In this document: in pieces, positions 11,523 through 23,369 of the stretch
How positions within the stretch are numbered: position 1 is the stretch's first letter
How the letters are laid out: each line of letters opens with the position of its first letter
NCBI RefSeq assembly: GCF_019393635.1
Contig: NC_057867.1
Coordinates: forward strand, 65,599,492 to 65,663,491
Direction: 5' to 3'
From: Dromiciops gliroides
Taxonomy: Eukaryota > Chordata > Mammalia > Microbiotheria > Microbiotheriidae
DNA length: 64,000 bases
Made by a program: the position numbers and the translations under genes
The notes under the pieces: model-generated
Database searches by the model: none
Told to the model about the DNA's origin: nothing
The model's input: only the letters and a program-made list of their open reading frames with translations

Positions 11523-13114
11523 TTAGACGATGCTTTCTCTGTTTCCAGAGGTTAAGACTGCTCTCCGACAAATGGGACAAGTGGAATTTTCTGATAACCA
11601 GCGGTCAATGCAGTGAACATGGTATTCATGAGAACAAGGCAGTTTCCGAAGCTTGTTGCCTTCAGTGTATTCAGTAATACAAACGCTACAGGTTTTCAAT
11701 GCATCGCTCTCACCAAAATTTCTCATCGCCAGGTTGTCGATCTGTTCTTTGGTGAGTCCTCTTGGTTGGTCATCATCTTCCTCATTTAAGAGGAAAAACT
11801 GAGCTAGACTAAGGAAGGGCAAAGAACCGCTTTCTTCAAATGTGACCGAACTCCTATCCCTATTCCTACCTTCTCGTCTAACACCTGATGAGCTGCCTTC
11901 GTTGCTACCATCAAATAACTCGGAGTTAAGTTCTAAACTTTCAATGCTGGAGCTGCTACTGCTACTGGCACCTCCGCCAGCACTAGTACTAGCACTAACG
12001 CCTCCTCCACTACCACTACTACCCAGTCCTGCATTCTGAAGTTCTGGGTCTTCAAGACTTGGACTTAAGGATGGGCCACTGGGGTCTGTATCACTATCAC
12101 TGTACATGAAGTAGCTTAATTCACCAAAACCAGTCATTATCTGCCTTAACATTGTCTGAATCGCAACTGAAGTAGTCTCACTTAATCCCGTATTTAGGAT
12201 TCTACGTATGGGGATTCTGATAGTGCTGACATAAGTTCTTACTCCTGCTCTCTCTGAACGTGAAAATGTGCGCCTGAACCCTCCACGTTCACTTTCATAT
12301 GTGACCGTGTTGTTTGTTGACTGAGATCTCGACCGAGTTCTACTAGCTATGCTGTCTCTCTGTCTATATTCCCCTGGACGAACTCTTCTCACTTGAAGAT
12401 CAAGGACTATAGTTGGAGGTCTCTGTCCAGGAGCCAGAGATTCGTTACTCCCACTGGTTTCTGAAGAACCCGATGCCTGAGGGCCGTTTCTCATCTCAGA
12501 AGTGGAAAATGAAATTGCATTTTCGTTTGACAGTTCGGTTCCCATCATGTGTTGTCTCAATGTCACGTGCTGCCGAGTTCTAGAACTCCCCTCAGCTGCC
12601 TCATTTACCACAGAATGCTCGAAAGTCTGAGATGTGACATTGTGATGGCCTCTTCGGGGAAGCTCAGTTACTGAAATCAAAGGTGACCTACTTCTATCGG
12701 TCCTGGCTCGGATCCTCCGTTGCTCTGGACTCCTGCTTCTTGCCCTTCTCTGACCTCTAGGAAGAGATATTTCTTCAGTTAATTCTTCAAGGGCATTTCT
12801 TTCGGATCCATGCGGCCTGATAAATGGAGACTCAGCTCTTGGAGTTTCGATGTCACTTGGGCTATTATTTTCTGTATCTTCACCAATGGAAGGTTCAACA
12901 GATGGGTCATTTTCGTTCTCTGAATTTGGGGTCCCATTACGGTTCACGTTTATTTCCAAGCTGAATCTGAAGTCACCGCTGTTTGGATTAGTCCTGCTCA
13001 CTGCTCTCCAAGACTGATTTCCTCTCTGTCCACTTCTTGTTGTATTTCCAGTCTGTCGGACTGAATTAAGCCAGTCTATGATGGAATCGCTGTTAGAGAC
13101 ATCATCTGCTGATT
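11523..13114 (-). CDS. RLIM: RLIM terminal coding exon
   Basis: The acceptor AG is at 13115-13116 after a long pyrimidine tract, and the exon opens [10 protein letters not shown]. It carries residues 85-614, including the basic region, Ser-rich linker and RING, and ends in TAA at 11523-11525. The frame stays open upstream through the intronic pyrimidine tract to an in-frame ATG, but that extension (MVALIFVVP...) is intronic and is excluded by the splice site and by homology. Confidence 0.97.
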
Positions 13115-15105
13115 CTAAAAGGAAAAAAAAAAAAGAAAAAAAAAAAGAAAGAAAAATAGGAACTACAAAAATTAGGGCTACCAAAAAAAGACCTGCTCCT
13201 TAACTTTTCTAAGACTCCAAAACAACAAAATGAGAACTTAAAAGATTCAGAGTAAACTTCACATTGACGGAATAATACTGCAAGTGCTTATAATAAGGGA
13301 CACAGTACTAATTTACACGCACAGTGTTATTAGCACCTAACCTGGGCACAGTACACAAGGGTATGAGCTCAGGAACAAAAATGGAGGCCAGACCTTCAGC
13401 TTCCCTGCCTCCCACTGGCAGGGAAACACCATAAAAGCTGAGGATGCAGAGGTCAGAGCATTTTTATTTGCTAGAGATGAAGGAACTGTTCTGTGGAAAG
13501 GAACTAGTAAAGGAATGGGAAAATTCAGTGTAATAGGGTAAATCAGGAAAAAAAAGTTCCCATTTAAATGATCTAGATCTTCTATCAGGACAGAACACTG
13601 ACCAGGTCACTAAAAATATCACAGCAAATATCTCACTTGTCTGAGAATTCAGATTCATTTGCCCCCCCCCCTTATGCATACTTAATAGCCCCTAGTCAAT
13701 ACTGAAGCAGTCCCCCCTTTTCTTAATGTCCCCCCAATATTATATACCTCTATTCTCATCATTGTTTTGTTGTGGGGGACCTTCTTTAATTTGATGAAGT
13801 CTTCTCAATAATTCTTCTTCAGTAATCTCACCTGAAAATAGTTTGAAAATGTTGCTCAATTACAGAGAAAAGAGAAGCAATGGATGTTAACCCTAAGAGG
13901 GATGACACTGAGGTTGGTACCTTTTACAAAATCCTTTTTTTTTTTTTTTTTGAGGTGGGGAGAAGAGAAGCAGATGCTTTTGGATCTAGAAGGACTTGAG
14001 AGGTTGTAATTAAAATGCAAATACCCCAAGGAAGAAAGTCATTGGCAGACTATGAACCAGCTGATACCATGGCAGAGAGGCAACTGGGCCTCTCTGGGCC
14101 AATCAGGAAAGACAGAAGGGGCCAAAGGCAAAATTTCACCTGCTTCGGAATTTTGCCTTGGAACACCCACAACCTCAGCCCTTCACCATTCCCACCTTCT
14201 CTCTTAATTCCACAAATTCATCTCATGTGCCACCTTCAGTATGTGCACTCCCAATCTAGAGTTGACTCAGAAACTGTTTGTTTAACCCATTACTTGCTGC
14301 TATACAGTTACGGCTAAAATGCAAATAAGGCCTACACATATTTCACCCTATCCATATTCACATATTAGAAAACAGCACAACCGATTTGTGTGCATTATCT
14401 GTATCACAAACTTAAGAGATATTCTAAAGGCATTTAAGTCCACCTCAAGAAGCAATGTTTCACGTGAACCACAGCACTCTGGGATCTGGGGTTTCCAAAT
14501 TCAACATCCATGTTACTACTACCCTCCAAAAAAGAGGACGATAGTAAGATGATAATTTATGCACCATTCACTGTTAATCAGTACATGACAAATGGTAATA
14601 ATATAGCTGTGAATAAGATCAGATAACACAAAGCAATGGTTAGCCAACTAAAGAATCATTCTAGTACATGCATATAAACCAGTGTGACCTTGGGCAAGTC
14701 AATTAAACTCTCTGGGCCACGACTTCCAGATCTGTAAAATAAGGGGACTAGACAAGATGACATCAAGTCCCTTCCAGATCTAAACTTAGGATTCTATGAA
14801 CAGCAACACCAACTAATTGTAATCATTCAAATACAGCAAGACAATGGTTAAAGAAACTAATTGAAAAAAGTCAAATTAAACTATTTTCAAGTCATTGATT
14901 TATACATGTAAATCCTCAAAATCACATATAACATACCTGGGGTACCTAGCAAATTGTTATCCCTCATAAGCCTATAATCTTCTTCACTCAGATTATTTAC
15001 AAAGTGGTAGAAAGCTTCTTCCCGATCCAATCGATCCAGCTGACGCCTACGTTGTGCTTCAGACTGATCGACGTTTCCTTTATCGTTAGAATCTGAGCTT
15101 TCCAT
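11523..15105 (-). CDS. RLIM: RLIM/RNF12 RING-H2 E3 ubiquitin ligase (three coding exons)
   Basis: The coding sequence joins 15105-14937, 13831-13748 and 13114-11523, giving 1845 nt and a 614-residue protein; the human protein, from memory, is 624. Both introns are phase 1 with GT-AG ends. The N-terminus ([10 protein letters not shown], then [32 protein letters not shown]) is the conserved leader of the RLIM/RNF6 family. Next come a conserved [25 protein letters not shown] block, an Arg/Ser-rich basic region (about residues 160-330), the [16 protein letters not shown] segment, a Ser/Gly-rich acidic linker and the RING-H2. Zinc ligands are C560, C563, C578, H580, H583, C586, C597 and C600. The C-terminus ESIV fits a class I PDZ ligand. 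The family is nuclear, ubiquitinates LIM-domain cofactors such as LDB1/CLIM and, in eutherians, REX1. The N-terminus and RING match RLIM better than its paralogue RNF6. Confidence 0.97.
13132..13747 (-). other. RLIM: RLIM intron between internal and terminal coding exons
   Basis: Intronic sequence with no recognisable repeat besides short homopolymer runs. The acceptor-side pyrimidine tract is a long A-rich run on the plus strand (13117-13155). The full intron is 13115-13747. Confidence 0.85.
13748..13831 (-). CDS. RLIM: RLIM internal coding exon (84 nt)
   Basis: This exon is too short to show as an open frame. On the minus strand TTTTCAG precedes it and GTATATA follows it. With one carried base it encodes [20 protein letters not shown] and then QQNNDENR, which matches the RLIM segment between the conserved N-terminus and the [14 protein letters not shown] block. 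Both ends are phase 1, so skipping it keeps the frame and removes 28 residues. Confidence 0.95.
14670..14805 (+). repeat. MIR/THER 3' portion in an RLIM intron
   Basis: Reads gtgaccttgggcaagtca, cagatctgtaaaataagg and cccttccagatctaaa, a typical SINE 3' half. Confidence 0.7.
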
Positions 15106-15129
15106 TGTGGTGATTGAATGGAAAATTAT
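14937..15129 (-). CDS. RLIM: RLIM start-codon exon
   Basis: The acceptor AG is at 15130-15131 after a CT-rich tract. A 24-nt stretch of 5' UTR leads to the ATG at 15103-15105. It encodes residues 1-56 and the first base of codon 57, followed by donor GTATGT (14936-14931). No in-frame upstream ATG lies in the exon, and the ATG context ACCACAATGG is favourable. The coding part is 14937-15105. Confidence 0.95.
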
Positions 15130-15248
15130 CTAAAAGGAGGAGGAAGGAAAAGAGATTTCTCATCTTGAAAACAGCATACATACAGATCAACCTCAAAATA
15201 TTCACTATCCTCTTCTTACCATTAACACTGACAGAATTTATCAGATGG

Positions 15249-15435
15249 TGAGGCAGCTAGGTGGTGCAGTGAATAAAACATCAGTCCTGGATTCAGGAGG
15301 ACCTGAATTCAGATCTAGCCCCAGATACTTGACACTTACTAGCTGTGTGACCCTGGGCAAGTCACAACCCTCACTGCCCCGCAAAATAAAGATAGATAGC
15401 TAGACAGACAGACAGATAAATAGATAAAAAGAAAA
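15249..15435 (+). repeat. MAR1/WSINE-type SINE with GATA/GACA-type tail
   Basis: The body (15249-15386) ends in ccccgcaaaataaag and continues into gatagatagctagacagaca-type repeats. The target duplication is imperfect: gaatttatcagatgg at 15234-15248 against gaatttattagatag after the tail. Confidence 0.85.
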
Positions 15436-15926
15436 AGAATTTATTAGATAGATGAGTGAATATACTCTACATGACTTAGAAATCTGCCTTGAGATTTTAC
15501 AGCAAGGAACTTAAGTTTGCTAACAAATTTTTAAGTATATGACTAGCTATCTAACAGTTAACCCTTGAGAAGTAAAGGTATACACTTCTGAGTAAGTATT
15601 CGGAAAATATAGAAACTCAACAGGAAAATTCAATAACTATTAGAACTTAAAGGAATATTTTGCCAGGTTTCTATGTGGTCAGTTAGCAATTTTCCATACT
15701 AAGGAAAGTGTACATTTTATGGAATCTAAAGCCTGTAAACAATACAAAAATCAATTTTATTTGGTTTATGCTCCCCTCCACCTTCGCTCTTAATTATATC
15801 TGGATTAAGTCAACATTAAAACTAGCTTGCATTCCACAACCAACCAACGATGGTGGGGAGGGGGTAGAGAAGGGGACAGGGCACTATTTAAAATCTGCAA
15901 GAGGCATGGAATTAAAAGTTCTTTTA

Positions 15927-16066
15927 GGGGGAAGCTAGGAGGCGCAGTGGATAAAGCACCGGCCCTGAACTCAGGAGGACCTGAGTTCAAATCCGGCCTC
16001 AGACATGACACTGGCTGTGTGACCTTAACCCTCATTGCCCCGCCAAAAAAAAAAAAAAAAAAAAAG
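15927..16066 (+). repeat. WSINE-type SINE
   Basis: Flanked by identical 9-bp gttctttta at 15918-15926 and 16067-16075. Body ends ccctcattgccccgcc followed by a 20-A tail. Confidence 0.93.
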
Positions 16067-16075
16067 GTTCTTTTA

Positions 16076-17990
16076 CTTCAAGGTTTCCTTTAATTTACCA
16101 AAGATGCTGGGAAAAGTTGAGTAAATTTTTTTTTTGACAAAACAAATTAGAAGGAAAAAAAATCATATTTTGTATGCATGTGAACATGGGAGAAGTTTGC
16201 AAGTATCAAGCTCACAGGGCAATAGTCATAATTAAAGATAAAAAACTTCCCTTTACTGAAAAGAAAAAAAAGAAAACCTAACAAGAAGTCTCTTCTTGGA
16301 AAGACTTGACTTTCAGGTGACTCAAAGGGCATTTGGGTCTAGGCTTAATTTCCTGGAGCTCTCTCCAGTTCTTCCTAGATTGTACTTGGAACTATTTTGT
16401 CATCTTAGAAAAAATAAAATAAAAACTATAAAGCTTAAGATTGGCCAATGAAATGGGAGAAAAAAACTTTAACAACTCTTAGAAAGACTCAGTTTCCCAA
16501 GATAACAGAAAGATTCATCCACTTTGGTAAAAAAAAAAAAAGTACCACATCACATGCATCTAGAAACTGATTCCATACTTGAAGGAGCTAAGAAAGTATT
16601 TTTTTAAATGTCAATGACGTAACACTAAAAATTAGGACCCTACCAATTCATATATGCTTTAGGGATATGACCAAAAAAATTTCTAAACTTTTGACCATAC
16701 AATTATAAAAAAAAAACAAACAGCAAGGCATCTATGGGAGGCCAAAGGAAGCTGAGAGCTCCCCAACAAGCTTCTTAAAAAAAGACATGTTCAGAAGGGA
16801 CAGAGAGACAGGTGAGAGTATAAGTGGTCTGAAAAGTAACAGGATCTGCTGACGCTTGCAAAAAGAAATGTCCAAGATACCAAGGCAGGCACAGCAACTA
16901 TGCTGGCCAACTTCTCCAGCAAGGAGTATGATCTTCAAAATGGAAAGGAGGGGGCAAAAATAATGAAGAGCGAATTGGAAGCCAAGGAGTGGTGGGATTT
17001 AAATCCAAGTCCTTGGCTCCAAGGTCAGTGCTCTTTCAGTTGCTCCACACTGCCTCCTGACTTTTTAGGTGTAGGAAAAACAGTAAGAAAATTCATTGAG
17101 AAGAACAAAAAGGTCAAGAATCTCAAGGGAGAGAGTGAAAAGGCAAAGGGGCTGAGCATTATCAAATCTAAAACTAGGCTGGAAAGCAGTAAATTATTTG
17201 GAAATGGTTAAAAACAGAAAAACTGATTGGTGGAATAGATTAAGTACATGACATACAGAAACAAACAACCATGCTATCATAATTTTTGATAAACCCAAAG
17301 ACCCTGACTACTGAGGGACCAGAAAGCAGCCTGAAATTAGGTTTAGTGATAGTGATGCCAAGTAAAAAGGAAAAGAAAGATAAAGATGTCACTGAAGCAT
17401 TTCAGAAATGCACAGAACAAAAAGAAATTCAGAGGAAGACAAAGTAGGACAACTTTGACGAATTTATGATACACTTGAAAATCCAGTTTCATATGCAGTC
17501 CTCTTTTTCTACTCTTTATATGTGGAAATGTTTATGTCTGTTGTATTTTTCAAGTTCAAAATAATAAAAAATTAAAAGCTGGGCATAGGGAAAGCCAAAA
17601 AACTTCACACACAAAACCCCAGTGATAACATGTGAACAGGAAACAACTTGTTACTGAAGTGGGAAGCATCCCAGATTTCTTACAGCAAAGATCAAAATGA
17701 GTACAAAGTCAGAAAAATCAAAATGAGAAAAAGATACTGTATAATTTAAGGAACTCCAACCTGACCTATTTAAGCAAATTATTGGTAATAAAAAGATATA
17801 AATGAAATGATTTAAATACTGATTACAATAACTTCATATAGAAGTATAACCGATATAAATCAATAGCCATAAAAAGGAAATCAAAAGAGCCTAAAAAATT
17901 CCCCAGCTGGCAAACACATGCCTTATTTTGCCAAGTGGAGAGATATGGCGGCCAAACTGATGTGTATTCTCTAACAGAGAAGGATGGCAG
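16076..17990. other. Intronic stretch, mostly unrecognised
   Basis: AT-rich RLIM intron sequence. A MIR-like reverse fragment is visible near 16985-17062 (atttaaatccaagtccttgg, then cactgcct). The rest matches nothing I recognise. Confidence 0.5.
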
Positions 17991-18026
17991 AAGATAAGGA
18001 ATACTGCTTTTAAAAAAAGGCAATGG

Positions 18027-18172
18027 GGGCAGCTAGGTGGCTCAGTGGATAGAGCACCAGCCCTGGAGTCAGGAGTACCTGAGTTCAAATCAGGCCTCAG
18101 ACACTTAACACTTACTAGCTGTGTAACCCTGGGCAAGTCACTTAACCCCAATTGCCTCACCCCCCCCCAAAA
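18027..18172 (+). repeat. MAR1-type SINE
   Basis: Body ends caattgcctcac followed by a C-run and A-run. Imperfect duplications of aaaaaarrgcaatgg flank it at 18012-18026 and from about 18171. Confidence 0.9.
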
Positions 18173-18512
18173 AAAAGAGCAATGGAAATTAAAACAAATT
18201 TAAAAGAAAGCTGAGCAAAACATCTGACCCTAATTAAAGTCATCCCAAGAGCATTTAAGGATGAAAATGGAAGGATAACAAACAGAAGAACAAGGGAAAA
18301 GAACTTGCAAAGATTATCACAAAAAAAATTTCACCACTATTAAATAGAGGAAGTGGCACTAAAAAAAAAAAACAACAGAAAGGAAAAGTAGCTGGAGACA
18401 ACACAAATGTGAGGGTGCTTAGGGATTGATTCACAAAGGAAGGGAAGATAATAAAGTCAGGAAAAAAATCCTGGGGTCTTAATTTTTTTTAAAAAAAGAA
18501 TTAACTAAAAGA

Positions 18513-18655
18513 GGGGCAGTTAGGTGATGCAGTGGCTAAAGCACCAGCCCTAGATTCAGGAGGACCTGAGTTCAAATCCGACCTCAGACACTTGACACCT
18601 ACTAGCTGTGTGACCCTGAGCAAGTCACTTAACCCTCATTGCCCCCGCAAAAAGA
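18513..18655 (+). repeat. WSINE-type SINE
   Basis: Full-length body from ggggcagttaggtg to gcccccgcaaaaag, with a weak A/T-rich flanking duplication. Confidence 0.88.
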
Positions 18656-18659
18656 AAAC

Positions 18660-19249
18660 AACAACAAAAAGAATAACCAAGAGAATATCAACAATAACCT
18701 ATATACAAGCTTACTTTCCTACCTATACATTTTGGGGGTAATAATCTATATATGCATTGAAGGCATCCTTGATGAGAGTATTAGAAAGAGGCAAGCTTTC
18801 TCAAACACAGTAGACATCTTAATCATCCCACAACTAAGGGATATACATAATACAAGATCCCACTGGACCTGTTTGACGACAAACAAAAGGTATTTCCTAT
18901 GCATACATCAAAACCAAGCAAGATTCCTTGAAAATGATAATGACAGAGACAACTCTGTCTAATGAGGCTTATACATCAGGCAAAGCATCAAATAAGGAAA
19001 CGTCTGCTCCCTAAAGCTGTTCACCACCGTCACAGAACTCCAGCAGAATAGCAGAAGCCAAGCTGAAGAGACATCTATAAGGTAAGCTGCTTCAGATCCT
19101 CCTATTTAGGGATGAAGTAGTATTTATTGATTGAAGCAAGCACCAGAAGGTTGCAGAGCCTCCACAATGAGTTCATAATCACTCAAAAGAGGTGGGCTTA
19201 AATAGCTCCTCTCCTCTCAAAGAAAAATAAAAGGACCAAGAATTCATGT
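18660..19249. other. Intronic stretch, unrecognised
   Basis: No repeat or gene recognised; AT-rich. Confidence 0.4.
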
Positions 19250-19875
19250 TGTCTACCACCACTCAGTCTGTATCACAAAGAGTTCAAAGAAAAGGGAAAA
19301 AGGACCAGATGTACAAAAAATATTTCTAGCAGCTTTTTTGTGGTGGCAAAGAATTAGAAATTGAGGGGATCCCATCAACTAGGGGATGGCTGAACAAGTT
19401 GTGGTTCATGATTGGGATGGAAAGCGACTATGCTGTAAGAAGTGATGAGGATGGTTTCACAAAAATCTGATAAGCCTTATATGAACTGATGAAAAGTGAA
19501 GTGAGCAGAACCAGGAGAACACTGTACACAGTAACAGTAATATTGCAATGATGATCAACTGTGAATGACTTAGCTATTCTTAGCAATATAACAAAGACAA
19601 TTTCAAAGGACCCATTATGAAAAATGCTATCCACCTCCAGGGAGAGGTGATAAATTCTGAGTATAGAATGAAGTTGACATTCTTTCACTTTCTTTATGCT
19701 TCTTCTTTTTAATTTTTTTTTTTTTACAACATGACTAATATGGAAATGGTTTGCACAACTTCACTTGCATAACTGATATCTTGCTTGCCTTCTCAATGGG
19801 TGGGGATGGGATGGGAAAGAGAATTTAGAACTCAGATTTTTAAAAAAAGAATGAATGTTAAAAAAATAAAGTGTA
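19250..19875 (+). mobile_element. 5'-truncated L1 3' end
   Basis: Matches the marsupial L1 ORF2 C-terminal and 3' UTR pattern: tagcagctttttt, gtggtggcaaagaattagaa, ggatggctgaacaagttgtgg, gtgagcagaaccaggagaac, then an A-rich end with gaatgttaaaaaaataaa. Confidence 0.85.
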
Positions 19876-19876
19876 G

Positions 19877-20022
19877 AGGGGCAGCTAGGTGGCTCAGCGG
19901 ATAGAGCACCAGCCCTGGATTCAGGAGGACCTGAGTTCAAATCCAGCCTCAGACACTTAACACTTACTAGCTGTGTGACCCTGGGCAAGTCACTTAACCC
20001 CTACTGTCTCACTTTTTAAAAA
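19877..20022 (+). repeat. MAR1-type SINE immediately 3' of an L1 end
   Basis: Body from ggggcagctaggtggc to the A-rich tail, abutting the L1 poly(A)-like end. Confidence 0.88.
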
Positions 20023-20029
20023 AAGTATA

Positions 20030-20755
20030 AAAAAGAGTACACATTTTCTATACTATGAGACATACAAAGCATATCCACCAGTCTCTCTATTTATCTATAT
20101 CTTCAACGGGCACAGTAAGGGAACAATGGAGAGTTGGGTCCACGATCAATAAGGGATGAGTGCCAGCTGAATTACTGCCTTTGGGGACATGCAAAACCCC
20201 CTTAATGATCCCCAACTTTTTCTGTGAAACAAGGTTTCATCTTTTTAATACCAATATTCTACTGGTGCTTATGTTTAGCTCTGAATCAACAGTCTCCAAA
20301 TAATTTTTATGAGGCTCACTCAGGGCAATAGAAGGTATAAGCAAGCTTTAAGATATAAATGAAGAACCATGCCTCAGTCATAACACCAAGGGACACTCAG
20401 ACTTTTGATGTGACCATCCCTACTAACTGTTCTGCACCCATGATTCAGAACTCGGATTTTTTCATCTAACCACAACCTTCTATCCTCCAAACTCTTACCT
20501 CATTCTTCTGAAACCTATTCTCTATCCCCACAGTGACAGAAGAATAAAAGAATTGTCAGGTAGCAATAAAAGCTCAATTGAAGGGCATTAATTTGTAGTG
20601 GGCCTAAGTGGAATGATCACAGAACCCTGGCCAATGCCATTCAGCAGTATGTGATTAGGAAATGAGAAGACAGATGGTGGGAGTAACCTAGGATTAGAGT
20701 TTTCCAAGGCATGACTGGTGATAGGAGTCAGCTACAGGGTTAAGACTGAAGTGAA
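20030..20755. other. Intronic stretch, unrecognised
   Basis: No repeat or gene recognised. Confidence 0.4.
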
Positions 20756-20759
20756 GTGA

Positions 20760-20995
20760 GATCAGAATAGAGGTAGCTAGATATAGGATAGAGCATAGGA
20801 CTTGACATCGGCAAGACCTGAGTTCAAATCCCACCTGACACTTGCTAGCTGGGTGGCCCTGACTGCTTTGGTTTAGGGGTCATAATAGTAGCCCCCATCT
20901 CCTAGGGTTGTTGTGAGGATAAAATGAGGTAATATTTGTACATTGCTTTGCAAACCTTAAAGTAGTATCAAAATGCTAGCTATTATGATGATGGT
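20760..20995 (+). repeat. MIR-type SINE
   Basis: Has gacctgagttcaaatccc, tagctgggtggccctg, gttgttgtgaggataaaatg and the tail tagctattatgatgatgg. Confidence 0.8.
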
Positions 20996-21384
20996 GATTG
21001 AAAACACCCAACACAGAAGACAAAAAAGTTATGACATTCCTTTACTCTTTCCTTGTGGTCCTCCCATTGTGCTTATTCCAAATGACAAAACTCTTAAACA
21101 TGTAATTCGGAGACCCAAAACACTCTTGGGGATGGTGGGGTTAGCAGTCAAGCCAACCCACAGTGACTTGGTTAGTTTGTTAAGCCTGTTGTTGCAGGGG
21201 GAAGGGAAGGTTGTTGAGGAGGGATGAGGCTTTTAAGTTGTCTCTTTGTATATTTTACCAGAACTATTTTATAAATAGAATCCACTACAGAAAAAGCCAC
21301 CAGATCAGTGTCTATCTCACATTTATAAACAATCTTCTAATAGGTGACTCCACGATTAGATCAAACCCTGTCATGTGGTGAAAC

Positions 21385-21575
21385 AAATTGGTGTAGCAGA
21401 AAGAGCAGAGAAGGCCTTGGGGTTCAAGACCCAGCTCTGAGGTTTACTAGCTAGGAGACAATGGGCATACCATTTAACTTAGCCTATTTCCCCCAGTAAA
21501 ATGCAAAACAATACATCCATGTCAGAGGATTGGTGTAAGGACAATGATACACATAAAAGTGAGCTACTATCAAAA
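21385..21575 (+). repeat. MIR-type SINE
   Basis: Has gtgtagcagaaagagcag, gttcaagacccagctctg, tttactagctaggaga and ggattggtgtaaggacaatg. Confidence 0.7.
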
Positions 21576-21704
21576 TATTACACCCCCCCCATCCACTTTC
21601 AATTTAAATCAGTAAGAAAATCAAATGAAATTATGCCTAAATCTCAAAGCAAATTTAATTCACCTTTAATTTCAACATGCTAGCTTAGTATTCTCTTAGT
21701 ATTT

Positions 21705-21952
21705 CTCTTCTTGTTGTTGTTCAGTTGTGTCCAGCTCTTCCTGACCCCATTTGGGGTTCTCTTGGCAAAGATACTGGAGTAGTTTCCTTCTCCAGCTCAT
21801 TTGACAGATGAGGAGACTGAAGCAAACACAGTTAAGTGACTTGCCCAGGGTCACATAGCTAGTGTTTGAGGCCACATTTGAACTCAGGAAGATGAGTTTT
21901 CCTGACTTCAGGACCAATGCTCTGTCTACTGTGCCACCTAGCTGGCCCAGAA
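21705..21952 (-). repeat. Long composite tRNA-derived SINE
   Basis: Reverse copy with gttcagttgtgtccagctct, ttggcaaagatactgg, ttgacagatgaggaga and the SINE body ending in gtgccacctagctggccc. Confidence 0.88.
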
Positions 21953-21959
21953 TTTCACT

Positions 21960-22920
21960 TACAGTCCCTGTCATATACTAACACAAATCATGCTGATTAA
22001 TCTTATTTTTTATCATTACTAATAGCATAACATTTTAGTTCTTCCCACTCCATATACAATGGCCTTGGGGGTACATAATTGGGTTATAAAGTTCTTCAAC
22101 AATGACAGGTTTGGAGAGACCTGATAGCATGTATTCATGTATACACATTAATCATGTTCAGGCCTAGTTGGATCTCAGTTCCAAAATTCAAAAACCATGC
22201 CCAAGCTGTTGTGAAATAGAGTAGGAATATAAAAACTTAAGTCTTCATTAGACAGAATTTGAAAACATGTACAAATAAATTCAGAAAACATTTAGAACCT
22301 AGCGTATTTGCTAAGTCTGGAAGAAATTACCTTTGAAAATAAGGTCAAGGTAACCTAAGCATCATTCAACTGCCACAACACGCTGTGCACTTTGCTTCTC
22401 TTTCCTCCAAGCTCCAAATCTGGAAGTTTTCCAAAACAGAGAAGGTCAGAGTTGCCATAAAAACAATTCACAGGAAAAAACATGAGAGTTAACTCATCAG
22501 ATACAGATTGACAAGCAAAGGTACTTGTTGCAGAGGCTCAGAAAGGAGTTAATTAAAATTAAGAAAGCTATGCAGATAGCTCCAGTGCTCTGCTGGTATC
22601 GTCACAATGGCAGGTTAAAGTGTGAACACATTGAGTGGATCCACATGATAAACTTCTGGGAGGGCATGGACAAGAGAGGGTGGGCAAACATGGATAAGTT
22701 TCAATCTGTGCACTGGAAAGAACATCTAAATAGATGAGATTACAGATGACTTCGTTATTTGTGTATATAAACTTTATCCATAAAGCACAGAAAAAATGTA
22801 GTTAGAATAGAAATGAACAGTGCCCTTTAAGAGAATTGGTTACACTTATACAAAATGCTTAAATAAAAAGGCACAAGAATTGGAAACCTGTTGAATCTGA
22901 GACCTGACCTAACCTTTGAA
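21960..22920. other. Intronic stretch, unrecognised
   Basis: No recognised element. A 70-codon frame at 22525-22737 has no family resemblance that I can see. Confidence 0.4.
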
Positions 22921-22927
22921 CATGCCC

Positions 22928-23160
22928 TGTTGAGTTGTTTTAGTCATGTCTGACCCTTTATGATCCCCTTTATAGGGTTTTCTTGAAAGATCCTGGAGTG
23001 GTTTGCCATTTCCTTCTCCAAGAGACCCATTTTGTCAGGCAATCAGAATTTAAGGGACTTGCTCAGGGTCCCGCAGCTAGGAAGCATCTGAGGCTGGATT
23101 GGAACTCAGGTCTTCCTGACTCCAGGCCCAGGGCTCTATCCACTGAGCCACTAGCTGCCT
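22928..23160 (-). repeat. Long composite tRNA-derived SINE, internally shortened
   Basis: Shows gttgttttagtcatgtctga, ctggagtggtttgcc, then a shortened junction into cagggtcccgcagctagg and ccactgagccactagctgcc. Confidence 0.82.
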
Positions 23161-23369
23161 ATGTGTTTATGGTAGTTTACCGAAACATCTTTTAACTTCT
23201 AGCACCCAAACCACCCGAATGTTAGTTATTTCCAAAGCAAACATTCTTATCTGACAATTATGATGGGTTGTTGGTTTTTTTTTTCAATACCCAAATGGTA
23301 ATGCTTCAATGGTTTGATATTAATTAGCTTTGAGTGTGTTACTAAGCACTTCTGCTCAGGAAGCATTTC

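Noticed and set aside
11523..13114. Identity as RNF6 instead of RLIM
   Set aside because: The N-terminus, the middle blocks and the RING ([26 protein letters not shown]) follow RLIM; RNF6 has different sequence at several of these sites.
13115..13184. N-terminal extension of the RLIM terminal exon frame ([11 protein letters not shown]...)
   Set aside because: It is the pyrimidine tract of the splice acceptor read as hydrophobic codons; homology begins exactly after the AG.
15956..15995. tRNA-like A and B boxes
   Set aside because: They belong to SINE heads; there is no cloverleaf or CCA-compatible acceptor stem.
17891..18160. Recurring frames reading VTQLVSVKCLRPDLNSG and similar at many places
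   Set aside because: These are translations of the tRNA-derived SINE body on one strand, repeated at each SINE; not genes.
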